Origin: Oscillospiraceae bacterium
GTDB lineage: Bacteria > Bacillota > Clostridia > Oscillospirales > Acutalibacteraceae
Assembly (NCBI GenBank): GCA_902761265.1
Contig: CACWJV010000037.1
Location: forward strand, 1-12,080
Direction of reading: 5' to 3'
Length of the DNA stretch: 12,080 bases
Shown here: positions 6,419-12,080 of the stretch, piece by piece
Layout of the letters: the number at the start of each line of letters is the position of its first letter
How positions within the stretch are numbered: position 1 is the stretch's first letter
Position numbers and translations under genes: made by a program
Notes under the pieces: model-generated
The model's input: only the letters and a program-made list of their open reading frames with translations
Told to the model about the DNA's origin: nothing
Databases searched by the model: none

Positions 6419-7567
6419 TTAACTTTCACTGAAATCTGTGTCGAGTACGACCGCAAATGTATATGCGGGATACGCAGCCTGCACCTGCGCGAGAATCTCA
6501 TTGTAGGCCTTTTGGCGGTCGGGCGCGTCGAAGCTGATGATCAGATCGAAACGGATACTCTTTTTTTCTTCGTTTACATAAAAGCCGTGCATCTGCAGCA
6601 CGTATTCGTTTTCGTGTACAATCTTGCTGATCCGATCGCGCATCTCAATCACATGCGCGTCCTTCGTGTTGACCGAATAGACGCCGACAGCGGTGAGAAT
6701 CACGTTGTGCTCCTCATATACCCGCAGCGTGATCGCGCGCAGCAGTTCGTCCAGCTCGTTTGCGGAATAAGTGTCGGGCACCTCGATATGCAGCGAGCCG
6801 TTGAACGCGTCTGGCCCGTAGTTGTTGAGCACCAGATCATACACGCCCGTCACGTCGGGGAAGGAAAGGACGGTCTGTTTGATCCCCTTGGCAAGCTCCG
6901 CGTCCGCGCGTTCGCCCAAAAGCTGCGACAGCGTTTCACGCAGCATATCAATACCGGATTTGAGAATCACCAGCGAGATGACCGCGCCGAGATACGCTTC
7001 GAGTGAAATCCCTTTCCAAAGGAAGATGCCTGCCGCGGCAAGGGTCGACGCGGAGATGATGGCGTCCAGTGTGGCGTCGGTGCCGGAGTTGACCAGCGAC
7101 GACGAGTTTACCTTTTCCCCGACATGCTTGACATAGCGGCCGAGCACGATCTTGACGACGACAGCCACCGCCACAATGATGAGCGAGAGCGTGGAATAAT
7201 CCGGCGTTTCGGGGTGGATGATCTTTTTGATCGATTCCGTCAGCGACGTCAGACCGGCATACAGCACCAAAACGGAGATCACCATCGCGCTCAGATATTC
7301 CGCGCGGCCGTGACCGAACGGATGCTTGCGGTCGGGTGCTTTGCCGGCAAGGCGCGTGCCGACGATCGTAATCAGCGACGAGCCCGCGTCGGTCACATTG
7401 TTGACCGCGTCCAGCACAATCGCGATGGAGTGCACGCCAAGCCCAATCACAGCCTTGAACGCCGCTAAAAAGATATTGGCAGCGATGCCGATGACGCTGG
7501 TACGTACAATGGTTTTGCTGCGCGAAAGCGCAGCGTCGGTTTGGGGTTGCTGTAAAAAGCGGGACAT
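6419..7567 (-). CDS. Cation diffusion facilitator (CDF) family metal transporter
   Basis: CDF proteins are inner-membrane antiporters that export divalent metals (Zn, Mn, Fe, Co) in exchange for protons. The 382-residue protein has the six-segment membrane domain with D-A-V-N-N-V-T-D (53-60) in the second segment, the typical loop motif H-P-F-G-H-G-R-A-E-Y (82-91), and S-G-T-D-A-T-L-D-A (161-169) in the fifth. Its cytoplasmic C-terminal part from about 210 is longer than in YiiP-type proteins. Aligned to the YiiP metal site, the ligands would be Asn56/Asp60 and Asn160/Asp164, which does not point to a particular metal. The ATG at 7567 has AGGAAAG upstream. It lies 29 bases after the 140-residue gene and nine before the SLC1 gene. 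Confidence 0.92.
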   Translation of the reverse strand: MSRFLQQPQTDAALSRSKTIVRTSVIGIAANIFLAAFKAVIGLGVHSIAIVLDAVNNVTDAGSSLITIVGTRLAGKAPDRKHPFGHGRAEYLSAMVISVLVLYAGLTSLTESIKKIIHPETPDYSTLSLIIVAVAVVVKIVLGRYVKHVGEKVNSSSLVNSGTDATLDAIISASTLAAAGIFLWKGISLEAYLGAVISLVILKSGIDMLRETLSQLLGERADAELAKGIKQTVLSFPDVTGVYDLVLNNYGPDAFNGSLHIEVPDTYSANELDELLRAITLRVYEEHNVILTAVGVYSVNTKDAHVIEMRDRISKIVHENEYVLQMHGFYVNEEKKSIRFDLIISFDAPDRQKAYNEILAQVQAAYPAYTFAVVLDTDFSES

Positions 7568-7596
7568 AAGACAAAACTTCTTTCCTGAAATAGTAT

Positions 7597-8019
7597 TTAC
7601 TCATAATTGCCGCGCAGAAAACACACGGCAGTGTCGGCGAACACGACGAAGAAGAGATCCTCCATCGTGTAAAACGGGTCGTGCCGGTCGCTGAGCGTGT
7701 CGACCACGGGGGCGGAATCCTCCAACTCATAGACCTGCATTTCGTCGCCCAGCTTTCGGTGAAACAAATAATAAAGACTGTCCGCCAAATTCTTCGGCTC
7801 ATCGCCGAACCAGGCGCGCAGCATCTCGCAAAAGCTGCGGCTGCTTTCCTTGAGCGTCAGCCTGGATTGCGGCAGGCGGTAGCGTTTGCAAAACAGCGGC
7901 AAAAACGATTTTGGTGAATAGCAGTCCACCCGCACTTCGCTCGGTCCGCACGAAACGGACACACACGACGCCAGCATAGCAACGCCGTTCAGGTAGCCTT
8001 CGTGTTCTTCCGGTCGCAT
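7597..8019 (-). CDS. Conserved-looking hypothetical protein, 140 residues
   Basis: I do not recognise this protein. It has no signal peptide or membrane segment and is mixed alpha/beta with hydrophobic C-terminal strands (E-D-L-F-F-V-V-F-A-D-T-A-V-C-F-L). Five cysteines are scattered and do not form a CxxC pair. It is credible as a gene because the ATG at 8019 has AGGTGA nearby, the upstream transporter stop is only nine bases away, and codon use matches its neighbours. It lies second in the leftward operon, between a GPH sugar symporter and a CDF metal exporter. A soluble partner or regulator of one of them is possible, but nothing in the sequence shows this. Confidence 0.8.
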   Translation of the reverse strand: MRPEEHEGYLNGVAMLASCVSVSCGPSEVRVDCYSPKSFLPLFCKRYRLPQSRLTLKESSRSFCEMLRAWFGDEPKNLADSLYYLFHRKLGDEMQVYELEDSAPVVDTLSDRHDPFYTMEDLFFVVFADTAVCFLRGNYE

Positions 8020-8028
8020 CCTGTCACC

Positions 8029-9480
8029 TCATTCGGCTTTGTCCTGCTGCTTTTGTGCGGCGCGCTGCTGCAACACCTGTTCGTGGATCTCCTCTTTGGT
8101 TTTGCCGGTCAGCTTATAGAAGAAGAACGGCACGCCGGCAAGGAACATCATCAGACCATGGAAGATCGTGTAGAAGAACAAGAGCTTGATCTTGGAATCG
8201 AGCGACTGCGCCGTGTCGTCCGCAAGGCCGGGCATATAGCCGATGATCGACTTCCAGCCGGTCGTCGGGTCGTCATAAAGGATGCGCGGCGCCAGCGCAC
8301 CGGCGATCGTGCCGCTGATAAACGTACCGATACCGATGACAAACGGGAACGACGCGTCAAAGCGTTTGTTCGTTTTGAGCTCGAGATCCTCGAGCACATC
8401 CGCCTGCAGCATCGAAGGCAGCAGATTGGAGGCGCCGAACTGCAGCCCGATCAGGAACAAAAATACGATAAAAACGATCTGCAAAACCGGGTTCGGACTT
8501 TTGAAATAGATGTAGCCGACGGCGAACGCGAACACATTGATCGTCACGGAATAGATCCCGCTGGCGATATACAGCACTTTGGAGTTGAACTTTTTGAGCA
8601 GGAAGTTGATCAGCAGCATGCCCACAGCCGTGCCGATCCCGGTCGGCAGACCGAACAGCAAAAACTTGTCCGTGTCGCCCAAAAGCGCGCCGGCCATAAA
8701 CACACCCATGTAAGTGGCGATGCCGCGGAAGGATTTGAGAAATTCCGAAAGAATGATCGCCCACGCGTATTTGTTGGAAAGAATCGCGCCGAAACCGGCA
8801 AGCGGATTTTTCTTTTTGGCGGTATACGCCACGCGTTCGTGTACCGCCTTCATGCCGATCAGCATCGCGAGAATGCCCACCACACTGCACAGCGCGGAGC
8901 CGATGATGAACCGCGTGCCCTTGTCCTTGGCAAACAGCCCGATCACCAAAACGATCACCAGCGGCGCGGAGTTGCCGACGGCAGAGACGATGCCGCGAAA
9001 CGACATCACGGTATCGCGCTCCTTGAGGTTCGGCGTCATCACCACAGCCACCATGTTGGTGGTGTTGCCGAAGTTGGTTGCAATCGACCACGCGACGGCG
9101 ACGGTGACAAGATAGATCATCAAAACCGCGCCGGAAAACGATTTGGGTGTGATAAAGCTGAGCACCAGCAAAACGCCGACAGGTACGGCGGCGATCAGCG
9201 CCAGCGGACGGAATTTGCCGGCTTTGCCGATTTTGCGGCCGTCGATATACATCGCGATAAAGAAGTTGAGCACAAACGGGATCACGCTGATCAGTGTGTT
9301 ATACAGCGACAGTCTGCCCGAAGGGATCTTCAACACGTTGACCAGATAGTCGTTGCGGTACGAGCCGATCATACCGGTCATGTTCGTATAAAAGAACACG
9401 GCGACCAAATACAAAATAAACTCGCTGCGCTTGATAAACTTCTGTTCTCCTGCGGGAGCAGCTACAGTTGTGGTTTCCAT
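8029..9480 (-). CDS. GPH-family sugar:cation symporter (MFS superfamily)
   Basis: Glycoside-pentoside-hexuronide symporters take up sugars or glycosides with H+ or Na+ across the inner membrane. The 483-residue product has about twelve hydrophobic segments and the family's cytoplasmic-loop motif D-G-R-K-I-G-K-A-G-K-F-R-P (80-92). A second half repeats the fold and ends in a short charged tail rich in Gln and Lys. The ATG at 9480 is chosen over a frame start at 9567 because GGAG lies about seven bases upstream of it, while the longer version adds a basic peptide overlapping the promoter region. It is the first gene of the leftward operon. No glycosidase or sugar regulator is adjacent, so the substrate is unknown. 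Confidence 0.9.
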   Translation of the reverse strand: METTTVAAPAGEQKFIKRSEFILYLVAVFFYTNMTGMIGSYRNDYLVNVLKIPSGRLSLYNTLISVIPFVLNFFIAMYIDGRKIGKAGKFRPLALIAAVPVGVLLVLSFITPKSFSGAVLMIYLVTVAVAWSIATNFGNTTNMVAVVMTPNLKERDTVMSFRGIVSAVGNSAPLVIVLVIGLFAKDKGTRFIIGSALCSVVGILAMLIGMKAVHERVAYTAKKKNPLAGFGAILSNKYAWAIILSEFLKSFRGIATYMGVFMAGALLGDTDKFLLFGLPTGIGTAVGMLLINFLLKKFNSKVLYIASGIYSVTINVFAFAVGYIYFKSPNPVLQIVFIVFLFLIGLQFGASNLLPSMLQADVLEDLELKTNKRFDASFPFVIGIGTFISGTIAGALAPRILYDDPTTGWKSIIGYMPGLADDTAQSLDSKIKLLFFYTIFHGLMMFLAGVPFFFYKLTGKTKEEIHEQVLQQRAAQKQQDKAE

Positions 9481-9553
9481 CGTTTTTTCTCCTTTTTTCT
9501 TTTTGGGAACCTTGCAAAAAACGCATATAGCGCGATCAGATATGCTTATTCTC

Positions 9554-9559
9554 ATTATA
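9554..9559 (-). promoter_or_regulatory. Extended -10 promoter of the leftward transporter operon
   Basis: The minus strand reads TGCTATAAT, a perfect TATAAT with the TGn extension. The -35 position is weak (AGGCAA at 17-bp spacing), as is common for extended -10 promoters. It lies about 75 bases upstream of the GPH start. Confidence 0.7.
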
Positions 9560-9585
9560 GCAGACAATGCCGAAATTGCCTATAT

Positions 9586-9599
9586 TTTTTGCGCAAAAA
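9586..9599. promoter_or_regulatory. Perfect 14-bp palindrome upstream of the operon promoter
   Basis: TTTTTGCGCAAAAA is an exact inverted repeat just upstream of the -35 region of the promoter at 9554. The position would suit an activator or repressor operator. It could equally be a chance feature of AT-rich intergenic DNA. Confidence 0.35.
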
Positions 9600-9609
9600 G
9601 TGTAATTTT

Positions 9610-9650
9610 TCAAAAACAAAAACGCGCCGCCGCAGCGGACAGCGCGTGAA
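9610..9650 (-). terminator. Intrinsic terminator of the flavodoxin-Nudix-lipoprotein group
   Basis: On the minus strand ACGCGC (9647-9642) pairs with GCGCGT (9627-9622), with further G/C pairing inside. A T-rich tract (TTTTGTTTTTG) follows at 9621-9610. It begins about ten bases after the lipoprotein stop and separates that group from the transporter operon. Confidence 0.75.
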
Positions 9651-9657
9651 AAAAGGG

Positions 9658-10080
9658 TCAGACCTTTTCACTCGGAAAAACGCCTTTGATCTTCGTGTTG
9701 AAAAACCGCCCGAGCGAATCCGCGGCGCAAAACGATTGCCAGACCGCATCCGGCACACCGGTATAAAGATAGACGCCGCCGTTTCGAAAGACGAGCACCA
9801 GCGTTTCATGCGCTTCGCTGTAGCCGATTTTGGAAAAGCAACTGCTGTTTGGCGTCGCGGTCAGCGTTACGTCGTCGAGCGAAAACGCGGCGGTTGTCGG
9901 TTCCTGTGCCGCAGGTCCCGTCGTGGTCCCTTTGGTCGTTGCGGCTGTCGTCGCCTGCGTGGACGATGGCGCCTGAGCAGTCAAAGGCGCAGTGGACGCT
10001 GTATCCGGCTGTGTGCCGCCGCACGCGCCAAGCGTGAGCAGCAGGCAGAGGGCCAAAAACAAAAATACTCGTTGCTTCAT
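9658..10080 (-). CDS. Lipoprotein with C-terminal KTSC domain
   Basis: The 140-residue protein begins M-K-Q-R, has a hydrophobic signal core and the lipobox L-G-A-C with Cys20, so it is probably lipid-anchored on the outer face of the membrane. Residues 21-65 are a low-complexity linker rich in Thr, Ala and Pro. Residues about 76-136 match the KTSC pattern: S-S-C-F-S-K-I-G-Y, then L-V-L-V-F-R-N-G-G-V-Y-L-Y-T-G-V-P and G-R-F-F-N-T-K-I-K-G. KTSC is a small domain of unknown molecular role. The ATG at 10080 is chosen over the longer frame (from 10137) because AGGAG lies just upstream and the signal peptide then starts correctly. The Nudix gene ends two bases upstream, so the two are translationally close. 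Confidence 0.85.
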   Translation of the reverse strand: MKQRVFLFLALCLLLTLGACGGTQPDTASTAPLTAQAPSSTQATTAATTKGTTTGPAAQEPTTAAFSLDDVTLTATPNSSCFSKIGYSEAHETLVLVFRNGGVYLYTGVPDAVWQSFCAADSLGRFFNTKIKGVFPSEKV

Positions 10081-10082
10081 CT

Positions 10083-10580
10083 TTATTCTCCTGTGTTTTT
10101 CCATTTTTCGTAAAACTGCAGCATCCGTGTCGTGCACAGTTCGTCCGGCGTCATGCTGTACAGCGTTTCTTCGCTGACCCAGCGGTATGCGTCGGTTTCG
10201 CCGGGCTGCAGCGTAACGCTGTCTTTTTCGCAGTCTGTCTCACACAAAAACAATACATAATACGTCCGGTGTCCTTCGTGCAAAACGCGTCCGATTTCCG
10301 TCAGTGTTTCTGTCCGGATGCCGGTTTCCTCCCTCAGCTCGCGCCGTGCGCAGTCGCGCGGTGTTTCGCCCTTGATCGCGGAGCCGCCGGCGGTCGCTTC
10401 CCACGTACCGCCGAGATGCTTTTCCTTTGCGCGGCGCATCAAAAGGAAGCTGCCGTCCGTATGCCGCACCAGTATATCGCAAACCAGATGAAAGCATCCG
10501 TCCGGCACCGGCTCGTTTCGCACAAGCGTGACGCCGGGGATTACACCGCCGGTTTCGTCATAAGCGTCCCAAAGCTCCAT
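10083..10580 (-). CDS. Nudix hydrolase
   Basis: Nudix enzymes hydrolyse nucleoside diphosphates linked to another moiety, such as oxidised nucleotides, NDP-sugars or isoprenyl diphosphates. The 165-residue protein has a complete Nudix box at residues 66-88: Gly66, Glu72, Arg80-Glu81, Glu84-Glu85 and Gly87, which supply the metal-binding helix. The entry L-L-M-R-R-A-K and G-T-W-E-A-T-A-G-G before the box resemble the branch that includes isopentenyl-diphosphate isomerase-like Nudix proteins; the exact substrate is unknown. The ATG at 10580 has a strong AGGAG upstream. The membrane-protein gene ends 15 bases before it and the KTSC lipoprotein follows, with overlapping signals. Confidence 0.93.
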   Translation of the reverse strand: MELWDAYDETGGVIPGVTLVRNEPVPDGCFHLVCDILVRHTDGSFLLMRRAKEKHLGGTWEATAGGSAIKGETPRDCARRELREETGIRTETLTEIGRVLHEGHRTYYVLFLCETDCEKDSVTLQPGETDAYRWVSEETLYSMTPDELCTTRMLQFYEKWKNTGE

Positions 10581-10595
10581 AGGAGGCTCCTTTCT

Positions 10596-11261
10596 TTAGT
10601 GAAACGGCCAGACGGGACTGAGCAACAGCGCCAGCACAAACCCCGCCGGCAGCGAGATCAGCGTTTGCTTCGGGCTGCGATACAGCACCGCCGCCGCACC
10701 GAGAAACACCAAAAGATACAACCCGCCGCGCGGCGACACATAGAACCAGCCGACCGAAAAGCACGAAAGCACAAACACGGCGAAGATCGCGCAGTCCAAA
10801 ACAATCGACACCGCGCGTTTGCCCTTCGCATACCAGCAAACCGCCGCGAGCAGGGGAGACGCCAGCGTGATGGCGTACCACAGCATCATATACTGACGCG
10901 GGTTGAATCCGCTGAACACGACGGTGTACAGATGATACGCCGCGCACATGCCGGCAAAAAACAAAAACACGCGCACAGCCGCCTGCAAGGCCGACCGGCT
11001 GAACACCGCGATCACCAGTGCCAGCAGCAGCCACACGGCAAGATCGGAAAAGAAGTTGCCGAGATCGAGCCGTTCAACCAGCCGGTGCCATCTGATCGTG
11101 CTGTCCAGCGCGAGATCGTCGAGCCATTTTGAAAAAAAGCCGAGTGCCGCACCAAACAGCAGCGACAACGCGGCAAACCCCGCCGCACGGACAGGCGGCG
11201 TTCGTTTCGATCTGCGAATCTTTTGCAAAGATGTGTGAACCGATTTTTTCCTTGTCTGCAT
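10596..11261 (-). CDS. Polytopic membrane protein of unknown function
   Basis: The 221-residue protein has a basic N-terminus (1-24) and about seven hydrophobic segments, roughly 27-47, 74-90, 97-116, 126-146, 153-173, 181-195 and 200-217. Between the first two is a polar loop with W-L-D-D-L-A-L-D and W-H-R-L-V-E-R-L-D. Y-H-L-Y-T, S-G-F-N-P-R-Q-Y-M and R-S-P-K-Q-T-L-I-S-L look like conserved family blocks. I believe similar proteins occur in other Clostridia, but I cannot name a family or function. Start ATG at 11261 has AAGGAT eight bases upstream. It is followed 15 bases later by the Nudix gene and lies 59 bases after the flavodoxin gene. Confidence 0.85.
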   Translation of the reverse strand: MQTRKKSVHTSLQKIRRSKRTPPVRAAGFAALSLLFGAALGFFSKWLDDLALDSTIRWHRLVERLDLGNFFSDLAVWLLLALVIAVFSRSALQAAVRVFLFFAGMCAAYHLYTVVFSGFNPRQYMMLWYAITLASPLLAAVCWYAKGKRAVSIVLDCAIFAVFVLSCFSVGWFYVSPRGGLYLLVFLGAAAVLYRSPKQTLISLPAGFVLALLLSPVWPFH

Positions 11262-11320
11262 GGTAAAGATCCTTCATAATTTCAAAGTGTTGTAAACCAC
11301 AGCCGTAGGAACCGTCTGCG

Positions 11321-11791
11321 TTATTTGTCCAGCGTTTTTGCAAACGCGGCGCTCTCTTTTCGATAGTCGTTCTCCTTCGTCCGGATGGAGATCTGTCCGG
11401 CGGAGGGCCTTCCAAGCAGATTGTCCATGGCCTGGATCTTCGCCATATAATCGTGCGCACCCATGTGCGTCACAACAAAATAAACGTCCGCCGGCAGCCG
11501 GTCACGGTATTTTTTGATCAAGGCTCTGCCGATCGCGCAGGGCGCTTCCGCCCACACCGGCATCCCGATCAAAACGCGGTCATACGCTGTGAGATCGACG
11601 TTGCCTTTGATTGCCACATTCGGCAGCACACGCTTGACGCTTGCAAAGCACGCGCCCACATAGCCCAAAACGCCGCTTCGGTCTTTGCCGTCGGTGTAGG
11701 CGGCAAGGTCGGCGTCGAGCGTCTTTGCAATCGTTTCCATCACTTCTTTGGTCTTGTTGGTTCTGGTGTAGTATAAGCAAAGTGTTTTCAT
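11321..11791 (-). CDS. Flavodoxin-like protein
   Basis: A small soluble FMN-binding electron carrier or NADPH-dependent reductase-like protein. The 156-residue product opens with L-C-L-Y-Y-T-R-T-N-K-T (4-14): first beta strand and phosphate-binding loop of the short-chain flavodoxin fold, with Thr9, Thr11 and Thr14 at the phosphate contacts. Y-D-R-V-L-I-G-M-P-V-W-A-E (70-82) is the third-strand and flavin-loop region with the stacking Trp. The ATG at 11791 is preferred over the frame start at 11809 because AGAGGCG lies correctly upstream of it. The fold is a distant relative of the truncated flavodoxin at 777-1028, with no close identity. It is first of the leftward group or follows the fragment at the window end. 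Confidence 0.88.
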   Translation of the reverse strand: MKTLCLYYTRTNKTKEVMETIAKTLDADLAAYTDGKDRSGVLGYVGACFASVKRVLPNVAIKGNVDLTAYDRVLIGMPVWAEAPCAIGRALIKKYRDRLPADVYFVVTHMGAHDYMAKIQAMDNLLGRPSAGQISIRTKENDYRKESAAFAKTLDK

Positions 11792-11827
11792 AAAAAGCGC
11801 CTCTTTCAAGTTGTAAAAATAGTATTT

Positions 11828-12080
11828 TTATTCGGAATCGGTGGCTGTTCTGCCTAAACGCACCACAGATTCTACATGTCTTGGGACAACAGCGTGAATA
11901 AAAATGCCGTTATCTACGCTGCCCACACGACCCTCGACGTCAGAAATATACCGTTGACCGGTTGAGTCAGGATACCCGGATTTATTTTCATTGTCTCGCC
12001 AAACTGGAATTTGTCACACAGGACGTTCCCTTCAAATCCGCTTCTCCAATTCATAGGCCGTGTGCCCTTTGGGATAATTC
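11828..12080 (-). pseudogene. Partial, possibly frameshifted, coding fragment at the window end
   Basis: On the minus strand one frame reads N-Y-P-K-G-H-T-A-Y-E-L-E-K-R-I and then stops. The same frame reopens after a second stop at 12016-12014 and runs 61 codons to TAA at 11828, with protein-like blocks (S-G-Y-P-D-S-T-G-Q-R-Y-I-S-D-V-E-G; N-G-I-F-I-H-A-V-V-P-R). A second frame is also open from 12078 to a stop at 11914, with G-F-E-G-N-V-L-C-D-K-F-Q-F. The switching suggests either a decayed gene or base-call errors at a contig end. No ATG with a ribosome binding site starts the 61-codon piece. Codon use is AT-richer than in the neighbours. I do not recognise the family. Confidence 0.3.

Noticed and set aside
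8002..10113. A 703-codon open frame on the plus strand
   Set aside because: It runs antisense to the GPH symporter and the KTSC lipoprotein, crosses their promoter and terminator, and has a charged low-complexity composition typical of shadow frames.
11829..11840. ATTCGGAAT near the window end as another copy of the repeat family
   Set aside because: Only one unit is present, and it falls at the end of an open frame, so chance is enough.
11829..11990. A small plus-strand frame reading M-S-W-D-N-S-V-N-K-N at the window end
   Set aside because: It is short, has no ribosome binding site, and is the complement of the more protein-like minus-strand frame.

Overview
The window looks like two unrelated pieces of DNA joined near position 1008-1045. 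Bases 1 to about 1007 read as Bacteroidetes (Prevotella/Bacteroides-like). They are AT-richer, genes start without Shine-Dalgarno sites, the divergent intergenic region carries a TACCTTTG-type -7 box, and the gene families are typical of gut Bacteroidales: a TauE/SafE permease fragment, a beta-carbonic anhydrase, and a lipoprotein-flavodoxin cut off after about 77 residues. From about 1045 onward the DNA is GC-rich Firmicutes/Clostridia (an Oscillospiraceae/Ruminococcaceae-like gut anaerobe is my inference): a T-box leader, strong AGGAGG-type ribosome binding sites, U-tract terminators and an extended -10 promoter. A GGATCC sits in the seam (1029-1034), so a cloning or assembly chimera is more likely than a natural insertion.

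Region by region: 1-126 is the 5' end of a leftward permease gene; 127-204 is a divergent promoter region; 205-759 is carbonic anhydrase; 777-1028 is the truncated flavodoxin-lipoprotein. Bases 1042-1274 form a T-box riboswitch whose specifier reads GAC (Asp) and which ends in an intrinsic terminator. Bases 1277-1535 are a roughly 260-bp element bounded by inverted arrays of 7-bp repeats. Bases 1596-4739 carry hisS and aspS, followed by a terminator at 4756-4786 that probably also serves the convergent operon.

The rest of the Clostridial part is transcribed leftward. A probable four-gene operon runs from a promoter near 9554: a GPH-type sugar symporter (9480-8029), an unrecognised 140-residue protein (8019-7597), a cation diffusion facilitator (7567-6419), and an SLC1-family symporter with an N-terminal degenerate GHKL/RsbW-like domain (6409-4793). 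Upstream of it, a second leftward group holds a small flavodoxin (11791-11321), a seven-segment membrane protein (11261-10596), a Nudix hydrolase (10580-10083) and a KTSC-domain lipoprotein (10080-9658), ending in a hairpin terminator at 9610-9650. The last 250 bases hold an unresolved, possibly frameshifted, leftward coding fragment.

How the genes work together: the T-box would couple HisRS/AspRS synthesis to uncharged tRNA-Asp. The transporter operon joins sugar, divalent-cation and carboxylate/amino-acid transport without an obvious single pathway. I see no phage, CRISPR, toxin-antitoxin or defence system here. The observations most worth following are the chimera seam, the repeat-bounded element in the T-box leader and the regulatory-domain fusion on the SLC1 transporter.
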